Source: JALNZF01 sp964447405 (GTDB lineage: Bacteria; Nitrospirota; UBA9217). Taken from it: a stretch of DNA of 64,000 bases. Each line of letters starts with the position of its first letter. Within the stretch, counting starts at the first letter, position 1. The position numbers and the translations under genes are program-made. Location: assembly GCA_964447405.1 (NCBI GenBank), contig CAYUSP010000001.1, positions 186,001 through 250,000 on the forward strand, given 5' to 3'. This document shows, in pieces, positions 1-7,585 of the stretch. The notes beneath the pieces were generated by a model that saw only the letters and a list, made by a program, of their open reading frames with translations, was not told the origin of the DNA and made no database searches.

Positions 1-2006
1 CCTGCCTCGTCACTGCCGTGACGCGATGCAATGCGAAGAGTGCCGCCGTCGGGCATTGCATCGAGTGCGTTGATGACGATGTTGAGGAATACCTGCGACA
101 TCTGCCCTTCATCTGCCTTGATCTTAGGGAGGTCCGGATCAAGCGACAGGTTGATGTTTACGGTGCTCTTCATTCTCTTATCGAGCCGCATCAGGTCGAT
201 GGTGGAGTTCAAAACATCGTTGAGCTGGATATCCTTTATGTTCAAGCTGTCCGCGCGGGAAAAGGTAGACATTCTCCGCACAATGTCGGTGATGCGCTGG
301 ATGTGGTTGTTGATGATGTCGAGGCTGCTTTGAGTGAATTCGTCAGTCGCCATTTCGCGAAGGAGCTGGGCGAAGGCGGAGATTGAGGTGAGGGGATTAC
401 CGATTTCGTGTGCTACACCGGCGGCGAGTCGGCCGAGAGACGCGAGTTTCTCGGAGTGCATGACCTGTTGTTCCAGCTTATTGGCAGTTGCTGTGCCCTT
501 GTCGACCTTGTGTTCAAGTTCCACGGTGTATTGTTTAAGCGCTTCTTCCAGCTGAACCCGCTTGGTCACGTCATTGCTGGTGATCAGGATGCCTGGTGTC
601 TTTCCATCAATCAGAAGGGGGCTGATGTTCATGGTGAGGTACAGGGGTGCATCCTGCAGGCCGTTTATCAGATAGTCCTTGATTTCGAAGCTTCGTCCTG
701 AGAGCGTATTTTGCAGGATTGCATTGATCGGTATTCCTTCATAGGCGTCTAGTTGTTTGGGGAAAAGTGAAAAAAACGTCTTGCCCAGAGCATCCTGTTT
801 CGGACGTCCGAGTGTCCGGGCCTGAGCAGTATTAAGAGTTCTCACCACGAGATCCTTATCAATGACCATCAAATTCGTCTTCGTGTTCTCAATGATATTG
901 CCCAAAAAATCCTTTTGAATCTCGATCTCTCGTTCCAACCTGCGCTGGTTCTCAAGATGCTGCGCCCGTTCTTCCGCCTTGATTTTCTTCTTGTAGTTCA
1001 CGACCAGCACGCCTGATGCCACCAGGGTGGCTGAGAAGATTGAGACGAGCAGCAGGGAGTAGAAGATTCTGCTTTTCTGCATGAGCGCGATGACGTCGGA
1101 ATAGGGTGCTGAGACCACGACAATCCAGGATTTGCGGGCTATCGGGACCTTATAGAAGGCGGCGAGCTTGTTTTCACCACCAGGCGCTTCATAGGATCCA
1201 AAGGTCTCCTCCGCGCCCTCGATCATCTTTTTTTCCGTGTCGAATGTTTTATGGCATTGCGAACAGGACTTATCGGTCCGGTAGAGATTTTTCCCCACCA
1301 TGCTTGGCTGGTTGGGATGGTACAGCAGAGTACCGTCGCTATCCATCATCCAGGCATAGCCCCGCGTCCCAGACTTGATAGGGGCGATATATTTCCGGGT
1401 AATGCCGTCCAGTGACATTACTGCAAGCACAATTCCGCTGAATACCGGACCCTGCTGCGCGGAGTATTGCTGGTAGATGGGTGTGGCGATGATAAACTGC
1501 TTGGACTCGGAATTCTGGTCCGGAGAAGGGATCAACTCGGTTATCAGCTTCTCGTTCCGCGGCAGATATCGGGCCCGTTGAAAATAGTCGGTCTTAAACA
1601 GATTAGTTCCTTCCCTGCCCGGGGAGGCGCTGTCATACACAACGATGCCATTCTTATCCAGCACCCGGATTGTTACGAGCACCTCGTTCTGGATATTAAG
1701 ATTAATTGCTTCGGCCACAGGCCTGCATGAACTGTTCTCGTCCATCTTCTGGACCTCAGGCATGCGTGATATTACCACGAGATCCTTATAAGCGTGCTGG
1801 ATGAAACCCTCGATATTCATGGCCACTTCGCGTGCGAGGAGCAGCTGCTGGCGGTTGAACTGGCCTGCCATTTCCTCCTGCAATGACTGGTGAAAAAACT
1901 GCCCGAGAATGATGATCAGGGAAAGAACGACCAGAAGCGTGAGGATGAATAGCGCAGGGGTGTATAACGCGCGTTGCTTGAGGACGTTGATCATTCTATG
2001 CAGCAT
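1..2006 (-). CDS. Sensor histidine kinase, Cache-PAS-HisKA, with a CXXCH motif (3' end cut by window)
   Basis: The gene reads leftward off the window edge, so about 668 residues are visible. A short cytoplasmic start is followed by a membrane segment (about 14-34), a long periplasmic Cache-like region (about 45-290), a second membrane segment (about 298-320), a PAS-like region (about 345-460), a coiled linker and a HisKA domain with phospho-acceptor H533 in VAHEIGNP. The N-box of the ATPase domain (NIVINALDAMPDGG) is the last thing visible; the G-boxes lie outside. The periplasmic domain carries C248-S-Q-C251-H252, a c-type haem attachment motif, which suggests a redox- or gas-responsive sensor. 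I chose ATG 2006 because an in-frame stop lies just upstream; ATG 1994 is an alternative and neither has a clear Shine-Dalgarno. No partner regulator is adjacent. Confidence 0.9.
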   Translation of the reverse strand, partial: MLHRMINVLKQRALYTPALFILTLLVVLSLIIILGQFFHQSLQEEMAGQFNRQQLLLAREVAMNIEGFIQHAYKDLVVISRMPEVQKMDENSSCRPVAEAINLNIQNEVLVTIRVLDKNGIVVYDSASPGREGTNLFKTDYFQRARYLPRNEKLITELIPSPDQNSESKQFIIATPIYQQYSAQQGPVFSGIVLAVMSLDGITRKYIAPIKSGTRGYAWMMDSDGTLLYHPNQPSMVGKNLYRTDKSCSQCHKTFDTEKKMIEGAEETFGSYEAPGGENKLAAFYKVPIARKSWIVVVSAPYSDVIALMQKSRIFYSLLLVSIFSATLVASGVLVVNYKKKIKAEERAQHLENQRRLEREIEIQKDFLGNIIENTKTNLMVIDKDLVVRTLNTAQARTLGRPKQDALGKTFFSLFPKQLDAYEGIPINAILQNTLSGRSFEIKDYLINGLQDAPLYLTMNISPLLIDGKTPGILITSNDVTKRVQLEEALKQYTVELEHKVDKGTATANKLEQQVMHSEKLASLGRLAAGVAHEIGNPLTSISAFAQLLREMATDEFTQSSLDIINNHIQRITDIVRRMSTFSRADSLNIKDIQLNDVLNSTIDLMRLDKRMKSTVNINLSLDPDLPKIKADEGQMSQVFLNIVINALDAMPDGGTLRIASRHGSDEA

Positions 2007-2106
2007 GGGCTAATGTACTGCACAATACGGTGGGATGTCAACCCCGTTGTTGCGGTGCCTTACATGCTGAAGTGGCATAGTGGCTTATCTTGCGGGAAAT
2101 TAATTC

Positions 2107-2135
2107 TAGATAAAAACAGGCGACAACACGGTCAA
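2107..2135 (-). promoter_or_regulatory. Candidate sigma70 promoter for the Cache-PAS kinase
   Basis: On the minus strand TTGACC (2135-2130) is followed after 17 bases by TATCTA (2112-2107), about 100 bases before the kinase start. The -35 is good and the -10 is weak. Confidence 0.35.
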
Positions 2136-2200
2136 TCTGTTTCACTCTGTATATACATTAAGTGATCTTTCGGGGGGGGCTCCCTTATTAAGGCAGAAGT

Positions 2201-4027
2201 TTATCGACCAGGTGCCTCCGCCGAGACACTGTTCTCTCCGGCCATGTATGGAGCTCCCCTGGTCAGCGGCAGGGTGAACGTAAAAGTGCTGCCCATGCCC
2301 AACGTACTCTCGGCCCAGATTCTGCCGCCATGATGTTCGACGATTTGACGGGAGATGGCAAGTCCAAGGCCGGTGCCTTCTATGGTGCTGGTAAGTATAT
2401 CACCAGAGCGTCTGAATTTTTCGAATATCACTTCCAGGTCTTCAGCGGGAATCCCGATGCCGGTATCCGCAATGGACACCTTAATGAGGGTTTGAGGCCC
2501 CTTCGTCTGGTTGACTGATATGGATATCCTGCCTCCTGAGGGAGTGTATTTTATGGAATTTGAAATAATGTTGGTTACCACCTGGATCAGACGGTCCCTG
2601 TCCCCGGTCAAGGTGGGGATCGCAGGCTCAGTATGAGAACTGAGTGAAATGTTCTTGTTTTCAGCCAGGGTCTGCATGTTGGCGATTGAGGTTTTCACGA
2701 CGTCATTGATCGAAACAGCCTCGACTTGCCAGCTCAACTCTCCTGATTCGATCCTATTCAAGTCCAGAATGTCATTGATGAGCCTCGCCAGACGTTCAGC
2801 TTCATTGTTAATGATGGTGAGCATCCGTGTTTTTTTCAAGGGGGAAATTCTTGGTTTCATCAGGATCAATTCTGTGAAAGCCTTGATGGAGGTGAGGGGG
2901 GTGCGCAGTTCATGCGAAACTACGGAAATAAAGTCTGATTTGAGTTTGTCTATCTCCATGAGTCTGCGGTTGGCTTCCTCCAATTCACGGTTGGCGTTCT
3001 CCAGATCCCGGTTGGATACCTGAAGATGTTCATATGCCCGGGTCAGATTTTCTGTTTTATCAGCTACACGGAACTCGAGCGTCCGGTTCATCTCCTGAAG
3101 CTCAACGCTGCTTCGCTCAAGCTTCGATGCCATCGTATCGAAACTTTGTGAAACAACCCCGATCTCATCGTTTGAAATGAGGTTTGACCGGGACCTGAGG
3201 TGTCCGCGCTCCAGCTGCCGGATCACCTCCACGAGATGGCCAAGGGGATTCGAAATGCTTCGGGACAGAAGGATCGCGATACCGATCGATAACAGAAGAG
3301 CGGCGCTGATCACCAGGAAAATAAGGTTCGACAGCTCCCAGAGTATGGGCTGGATAAGAGCATCGTTGCTGACATGATTGGCCAGATCCGCACTAATCCG
3401 GTGATAGACCAGTGCGCCCAGGGCGATAAGGGGCACAATGACCATGGCAAGCAGGATGGAAAGGATCCGCGTATGGATGTTGATGGTGTAAACATGTGAT
3501 TCATCCACTCGAACAGACTCAGTTCGCTCGGCCAGGAGCTGTCTGACCGGATAGAGGAAACGTTCGGTCAGGAAGAAGGAAAAAATGGGGTATATCGAAA
3601 CGCCGATGCATGAATAGATGCTGAGTCGTAGTGTCTCCCGAAGGGGCAAACCCCCGGCTATGCCCATGTAGCAGCTGCTCAACAGGCAGATGATCTCATA
3701 CCGTATCAGCACGGATGCGGAGTGAACGAGCGGGAGATTCAGGGCGCGCACTCTGGATGCAGCCATTATGTCATCGGGTGGATTCAGCCGGCGATCAAGA
3801 TAGAACGCAAGCATCTCAATCGGCCGGTATTCCCATTTCACGGTGAAAGAAAAGAGGGATGCGAAACCCAGCGGCATGAGGACGAACAGGGTGATTATGA
3901 CAAAGTGAAAAAGCTGTAGGGGCGCAAAATCCATAATGGCAAGAAGATAGGGGAAGAGCGTTGTAAGGACCAGCGCCGCAATCACCACTTCGCTATAAAT
4001 GATTTTTTGAGAGACGTTCAGGTTCAT
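2201..4027 (-). CDS. Membrane sensor histidine kinase with six N-terminal membrane segments and HAMP
   Basis: A 608-residue kinase. Six hydrophobic segments (about 10-32, 38-62, 105-128, 136-155, 188-208, 232-256) are followed by a HAMP linker (about 257-310), a coiled coil rich in Glu and Asn (about 310-365), HisKA with H372 in SVVSHELRTPLTS, and a complete HATPase with N-box (NIISNSIKYTPSGG), DTGIGIP and GTGLGL G-boxes. There is no obvious large periplasmic sensor, so the signal probably enters through the membrane part or the partner proteins. Its start overlaps the stop of the TPR gene upstream (ATGA-type junction), and the response regulator lies before that. The three genes therefore look like one operon read from the promoter at 5163-5191. 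Confidence 0.93.
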   Translation of the reverse strand: MNLNVSQKIIYSEVVIAALVLTTLFPYLLAIMDFAPLQLFHFVIITLFVLMPLGFASLFSFTVKWEYRPIEMLAFYLDRRLNPPDDIMAASRVRALNLPLVHSASVLIRYEIICLLSSCYMGIAGGLPLRETLRLSIYSCIGVSIYPIFSFFLTERFLYPVRQLLAERTESVRVDESHVYTINIHTRILSILLAMVIVPLIALGALVYHRISADLANHVSNDALIQPILWELSNLIFLVISAALLLSIGIAILLSRSISNPLGHLVEVIRQLERGHLRSRSNLISNDEIGVVSQSFDTMASKLERSSVELQEMNRTLEFRVADKTENLTRAYEHLQVSNRDLENANRELEEANRRLMEIDKLKSDFISVVSHELRTPLTSIKAFTELILMKPRISPLKKTRMLTIINNEAERLARLINDILDLNRIESGELSWQVEAVSINDVVKTSIANMQTLAENKNISLSSHTEPAIPTLTGDRDRLIQVVTNIISNSIKYTPSGGRISISVNQTKGPQTLIKVSIADTGIGIPAEDLEVIFEKFRRSGDILTSTIEGTGLGLAISRQIVEHHGGRIWAESTLGMGSTFTFTLPLTRGAPYMAGENSVSAEAPGR

Positions 4028-4725
4028 GGGGCCATGATGGCACTAAAGGCGTTCGGGAATAGCGCTTTAAAAACGATAATCGTGTAGATCGTCCAGAGCA
4101 CACCCAGGAGCGTCCAGATTGACCGCGTTGCTTTGTGCATACGGGATCCATCGATATCGAGGTCTTTATCGGCGCGTCGCAATTCTTCGTGTGTTTTCCA
4201 GGCACGCTGGTAGAACTCAGCGTAATGCGCATAGTGCTCCGGAGCGAGTTCATAAAGCCGCGCAAGGGGAACCAGGTCGCGGGGCAGTGAGAAGGGAAAA
4301 CGGAAGGTAGAGTCTATTTCGATTGGGTAATAGGATTGCAGGGACAGCGTATCAGGATTGATCTTTTGCACCAGTGCAGCATAGCAGGCGATGATGTCGG
4401 CCCGGATGTTGCTTTGGACTTTCTGAAATGAGGCAGGGTCTTCAAATTGTTCATTGATCAGCGCAGTTTCAAAGCATGTGACCGCTTGTTCAAATTCACC
4501 CAGATGAAAGTGGCATTGACCTGTGAGGACAAGAGCGTTGGCCTGGCCGGATACACCGTTCGGGAGACAACGGTGTAAAAAGGTTCCCCTGGCATCAAGT
4601 TTGCGGAATGCATCGGCCGCTCTGCGCAGTTCCGTGAGAGCCTGTTCGAACCGGTTTTCACGGTAGAGGACAAGACCTTGATTATAGTACTGTACCGCTT
4701 CGCGCCATTTCAGATTTGTGGCCAT
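4024..4725 (-). CDS. TPR protein with C-terminal membrane anchor
   Basis: A 233-residue protein without a signal peptide. The first 100 residues contain TPR-like helical pairs (GLVLYRENRFEQALTELRRA and GQCHFHLGEFEQAVTCFETA), and a hydrophobic segment near 205-225 would anchor it with the TPR part in the cytoplasm. It lies between a single-domain response regulator and a membrane histidine kinase and is translationally coupled to the kinase. I infer that it is an adaptor in this signalling set, perhaps tethering the regulator or a target near the kinase. The family is not recognised beyond TPR. Confidence 0.8.
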   Translation of the reverse strand: MATNLKWREAVQYYNQGLVLYRENRFEQALTELRRAADAFRKLDARGTFLHRCLPNGVSGQANALVLTGQCHFHLGEFEQAVTCFETALINEQFEDPASFQKVQSNIRADIIACYAALVQKINPDTLSLQSYYPIEIDSTFRFPFSLPRDLVPLARLYELAPEHYAHYAEFYQRAWKTHEELRRADKDLDIDGSRMHKATRSIWTLLGVLWTIYTIIVFKALFPNAFSAIMAP

Positions 4726-4737
4726 GGTGAATCATGA

Positions 4738-5109
4738 TCAGGTATCGAGGATATTCCGTATTTTGGACAGAATTTCCATGGGGCTGAACGGTTTTACGAT
4801 GTATTCGTCCGCACCGACCGCCCTGCCGCGCTCCTGCTCCGCAGCCTGGCCTTTTGCGGTCAGCATGATGACATAAATATATTTCAGGTCGGGATCGTTC
4901 TTGATGGTGCGGCAAACATCATATCCATTGACCTCGGGCATCATGATATCCAGGAATAGGATATCGGGTCTGACCTCCCGTACCTTTTGCAAGGTGTCGG
5001 TGCCGTCCTTGGCAAGCCACAAGGTATACCCTTCATCCTCGAGCAGGTAGGTAAGTGCTTCGCGGATATTCTCGTTGTCATCCGCTATGAGGATTTTCTT
5101 TTTTTGCAT
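4738..5109 (-). CDS. Single-domain response regulator (CheY-like receiver)
   Basis: A 123-residue receiver with nothing attached. The acidic pocket D10-D11, phospho-acceptor D54 (LFLDIMMPEVNG), switch T84 and K106 (VKPFSP) are all present. With no output domain it must signal through protein contacts, as CheY or Spo0F do. It is the first gene of a three-gene minus-strand operon with the TPR protein and the six-TM kinase; the gap to the TPR gene is only 12 bases. The promoter at 5163-5191 lies about 55 bases upstream. Confidence 0.95.
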   Translation of the reverse strand: MQKKKILIADDNENIREALTYLLEDEGYTLWLAKDGTDTLQKVREVRPDILFLDIMMPEVNGYDVCRTIKNDPDLKYIYVIMLTAKGQAAEQERGRAVGADEYIVKPFSPMEILSKIRNILDT

Positions 5110-5162
5110 ACGTTAAAAGAGCAACGCAGTGATATAAGGGAAGGTTTGCAAACAGTAAAAAA

Positions 5163-5191
5163 ATATTATCTGGTATTGCTTGTTTTGTCAA
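5163..5191 (-). promoter_or_regulatory. Sigma70-type promoter of the receiver-TPR-kinase operon
   Basis: On the minus strand a perfect TTGACA (5191-5186) is followed by 17 bases and TAATAT (5168-5163); the overlapping GATAAT at a 15-base spacing is an alternative -10. It faces the receiver gene that starts at 5109. Confidence 0.7.
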
Positions 5192-5365
5192 CTAAAAGCT
5201 TTCGTGAAAGCGTACCGGCTTTTTTTTGTCCGCGTTGATAAGCCTGGTTGTTGCTTGCATCAGCAGCATGTCAAAGGAGCGAGCAACTTTTATGGTAGCG
5301 ACGCATGTTTGGTGTCCATGCAAGGATTGCCGTTTGGCCAGCTCATGAAGGAGAGCATTAATACC

Positions 5366-5394
5366 TTGAACATCGTCGGCACAGGCTATATAAT
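5366..5394 (+). promoter_or_regulatory. tldD: Sigma70-type promoter of tldD
   Basis: TTGAAC (5366-5371), 17 bases, then a perfect TATAAT (5389-5394). Transcription would begin near 5401. That leaves almost no leader for an ATG at 5410 and favours the GTG at 5464 as the true start. Confidence 0.7.
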
Positions 5395-5449
5395 CAGTTA
5401 CTGTACGGAATGCAGTTTGCCATGCTTAATACATTGTATGCCGAAATGC

Positions 5450-5461
5450 GGGGGGGGGGGG
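5450..5461 (+). repeat. G12 homopolymer at the tldD ribosome-binding site
   Basis: Twelve consecutive G residues end two bases before the GTG start of tldD. They lie either in the ribosome-binding region or inside the first codons of a longer reading. Length changes would shift the spacing or the frame. Confidence 0.9.
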
Positions 5462-5463
5462 AC

Positions 5464-6849
5464 GTGGAGCTTTCGATTGACTATACCGCTATACTGAAGA
5501 AAGCACTGAGCAGGGGCGGTGATTTTGCTGATATTTTTATTGAACGTAGCACTCCGTTTACCATTATCTGCGAAGACAACCGTATCGAGAAGACGCTATC
5601 GGGAGTGGACTGCGGTGCCGGGGTCAGGCTTGTCTTTGGAGGAAGAACGGCATTTGCCTACACCAACGATCTGACGACGGTCTCATTGCTTGAGCTTGCC
5701 GATGCGGTTCGACAGGCTGTTACCGGGGATGAGCGGTCAGTTCTTATCAATCTGGTCAAAAGCAATCCGCGTACGATGTCGTGTATGCAGAAAGCGCCGG
5801 ACAAGGTTGACGCTTCCCGAAAGACCGGGATGGTCCTGAATGCGAACAGGGTAGCACGCTCCATGGACCCGCGCATCAGGCAGGCGATGGTCACCTACCG
5901 CGAGAACCGGCAGCAGGTGGTCATTGCGAATTCGGATGGTATTGTCGCCAGTGACGACAGGATGTATCTTACTGCGCTTGTCCATGTCGTGGCAGCCGAC
6001 GGTACTATCGTGCAGACCGGCTATGAACCTGTTGGCGGGATATCAGGCATGGAATTGTTCGACGAGCAGCCTCTTGATAAGGCCGCCGAGATTGCCGCGA
6101 AGCGCGCTCTCATGATGCTGACTGCCAGAAAAGCGCCGGCCGGAAGAATGCCGGTTGTCCTGTCGTCCGATGCAGGCGGCACGATGATCCATGAAGCAAT
6201 TGGGCACGGTCTGGAGGCGGACCTGGCGCAGTCAGGACTTTCCGTGTATTCACACAAACTGGGTCAGACGATTGCCTCGCCCTTGGTTTCCGTGGTTGAC
6301 GACTCAACACTCAAGGGTAAGCGCGGCTCATTTCAGTTTGATGATGAAGGAACTCCCGCATCGCGCACGCTTCTGGTTGACAAGGGAGTTCTGCGAGCGT
6401 TCATGTATGACCGGCTCACCGCTATGAAGGACGGCCGGATGTCAACAGGCAACGGGAGGCGGGAATCCTACCGGCATCGTCCCATACCCCGCATGACGAA
6501 CACCATGATCGTGCCAGGGGATGCGGATCCCGGGGAAATTCTCCGGTCAACACCGCGTGGTCTTTTTGTTAAAAAAATGGGCGGTGGACAGGTGAATACC
6601 GTGAATGGCGATTTCGTCTTCGAGGTAAGCGAGGGATATTTGATCGAGCAGGGAAGCATCGGAGAGCCGGTCAGGGGAGCAACACTGACCGGCAACGGCC
6701 CTCAGGTGTTGTTGTCCATAGACCGAGTAGGATCTGACCTCGGCTTCTCCATCGGTACATGCGGCAAGGATGGACAGGGGTCCCCGGTAAGCGACGCGCA
6801 GCCTACGCTGAGAATACCCGAGATCACGGTGGGCGGTGAAGTAGAATGA
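5464..6849 (+). CDS. tldD: TldD-family metalloprotease (TldD/PmbA)
   Basis: TldD pairs with TldE/PmbA as a Zn-dependent protease that degrades unfolded peptides and processes modified peptides in some bacteria. The N-terminal segment (ALSRGGDFADIFIE) and the metal motif H243-E-A-I-G-H247-GLEAD match the family, and a late Cys lies in SIGTCGKDGQGSP. I start at GTG 5464 (461 residues) because known TldD proteins begin near this Glu-Leu-x-x-Asp-Tyr and the mapped promoter leaves too short a leader for ATG 5410. The longer reading (479 residues) would translate a 12-G tract as Arg-Gly-Gly-Gly. That tract also serves as the purine-rich ribosome-binding region. No TldE partner is in the window. Confidence 0.88.
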   Translation: MELSIDYTAILKKALSRGGDFADIFIERSTPFTIICEDNRIEKTLSGVDCGAGVRLVFGGRTAFAYTNDLTTVSLLELADAVRQAVTGDERSVLINLVKSNPRTMSCMQKAPDKVDASRKTGMVLNANRVARSMDPRIRQAMVTYRENRQQVVIANSDGIVASDDRMYLTALVHVVAADGTIVQTGYEPVGGISGMELFDEQPLDKAAEIAAKRALMMLTARKAPAGRMPVVLSSDAGGTMIHEAIGHGLEADLAQSGLSVYSHKLGQTIASPLVSVVDDSTLKGKRGSFQFDDEGTPASRTLLVDKGVLRAFMYDRLTAMKDGRMSTGNGRRESYRHRPIPRMTNTMIVPGDADPGEILRSTPRGLFVKKMGGGQVNTVNGDFVFEVSEGYLIEQGSIGEPVRGATLTGNGPQVLLSIDRVGSDLGFSIGTCGKDGQGSPVSDAQPTLRIPEITVGGEVE

Positions 6850-6963
6850 TTTTCCTTTACTGAATAGTCAAGGATGAACCAGATGAACATTGTTGTGTTA
6901 TGCCGCGCCAGAACAGTCTGGGAGGAACACGGGGCGGGTGCGCAGGTTTGATGGGGGAATACT

Positions 6964-7458
6964 ATGATTATGCGTGCAGCGATCGTCACGCTGAGCGATA
7001 AGGGATACCGTAGTGAGCGCCAGGATGAGAGCGGAATGGTTATTCGGCACCTCCTTGAAAGCATCGGCGCTGTTGTTGACCATTATGAAATTCTGCCAGA
7101 CGAAGCCGGGCTGATCAGCGAAACGCTCAGACGATTGTCCGATTCAGGCGGTTTTGAAGTCATTCTCACGACAGGCGGAACAGGAGTATCCCCCCGCGAT
7201 GTTACACCCGAGGCGACCCGCTCTGTACTGGACCGCGAGCTTCCCGGTATGGCCGAGGCCATGCGGGCAGCAAGCCTGCTCAAAACGCCCCATGCCATGA
7301 TATCCCGTGCAATCGCCGGCATCCGCAAGCAGACCCTCATCATCAATCTGCCAGGCAGTCCCCGGGCAGTGCGTGAAAATCTGTCAGTAATCCTGCCGGC
7401 TTTGCAGCATGCAGTCGAAAAAATGAAAGGCGATCAGGGCGATTGCGGCCGCTCCTAA
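6964..7458 (+). CDS. mog: MogA/MoaB-type molybdopterin adenylyltransferase
   Basis: A 164-residue protein of the MoaB/MogA fold that activates molybdopterin with ATP before molybdenum insertion. The motifs TTGGTGVSPRDVTPEAT (phosphate-binding), ELPGMAEAMR and NLPGSPRAVRENL are all present. The start ATG 6964 is preceded by GGGGGA at a normal spacing. It lies 114 bases after tldD; no other molybdenum-cofactor gene is in the window, so the pairing with tldD may be incidental. MogA and MoaB cannot be told apart confidently from sequence alone. Confidence 0.9.
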   Translation: MIMRAAIVTLSDKGYRSERQDESGMVIRHLLESIGAVVDHYEILPDEAGLISETLRRLSDSGGFEVILTTGGTGVSPRDVTPEATRSVLDRELPGMAEAMRAASLLKTPHAMISRAIAGIRKQTLIINLPGSPRAVRENLSVILPALQHAVEKMKGDQGDCGRS

Positions 7459-7483
7459 GTGATCGAGATCAAGGGCCTTCCAG

Positions 7484-7512
7484 TTGACAATACCTGGCAT
7501 ATAGTATAAAAT
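7484..7512 (+). promoter_or_regulatory. Sigma70-type promoter of the CsgG/FGE-like gene
   Basis: A perfect TTGACA (7484-7489), 17 bases, then TAAAAT (7507-7512), a five-of-six -10. It lies about 75 bases before the start at 7586, which has AGGAGG at 7575-7580. Confidence 0.7.
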
Positions 7513-7585
7513 TTGCACGTAATCGCCACTGGCGGTTTTTTTATTTTGAGAGCAGTCGTGGTCGGTTGCCCCCTCAGGAGGTTCT

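Larger units (their letters stand above)
5110..5463. other. Divergent intergenic region, 354 bases
   Basis: It separates the minus-strand receiver operon from tldD. It holds a promoter in each direction (5163-5191 minus, 5366-5394 plus), a short imperfect hairpin (GCTTTC...GAAAGC near 5197-5212) followed by a T-rich stretch, and the G12 tract next to the tldD start. I see no coding sequence. Confidence 0.7.

Noticed and set aside
5197..5228. GCTTTC/GAAAGC hairpin before a T8 run
   Set aside because: No gene on the plus strand ends here, and the loop is only two to four bases.
7520..7545. CGCCACTGGCGG followed by seven T residues
   Set aside because: The stem can form only about four pairs with a usable loop, and it lies just after the predicted start of transcription; too weak to call a terminator.
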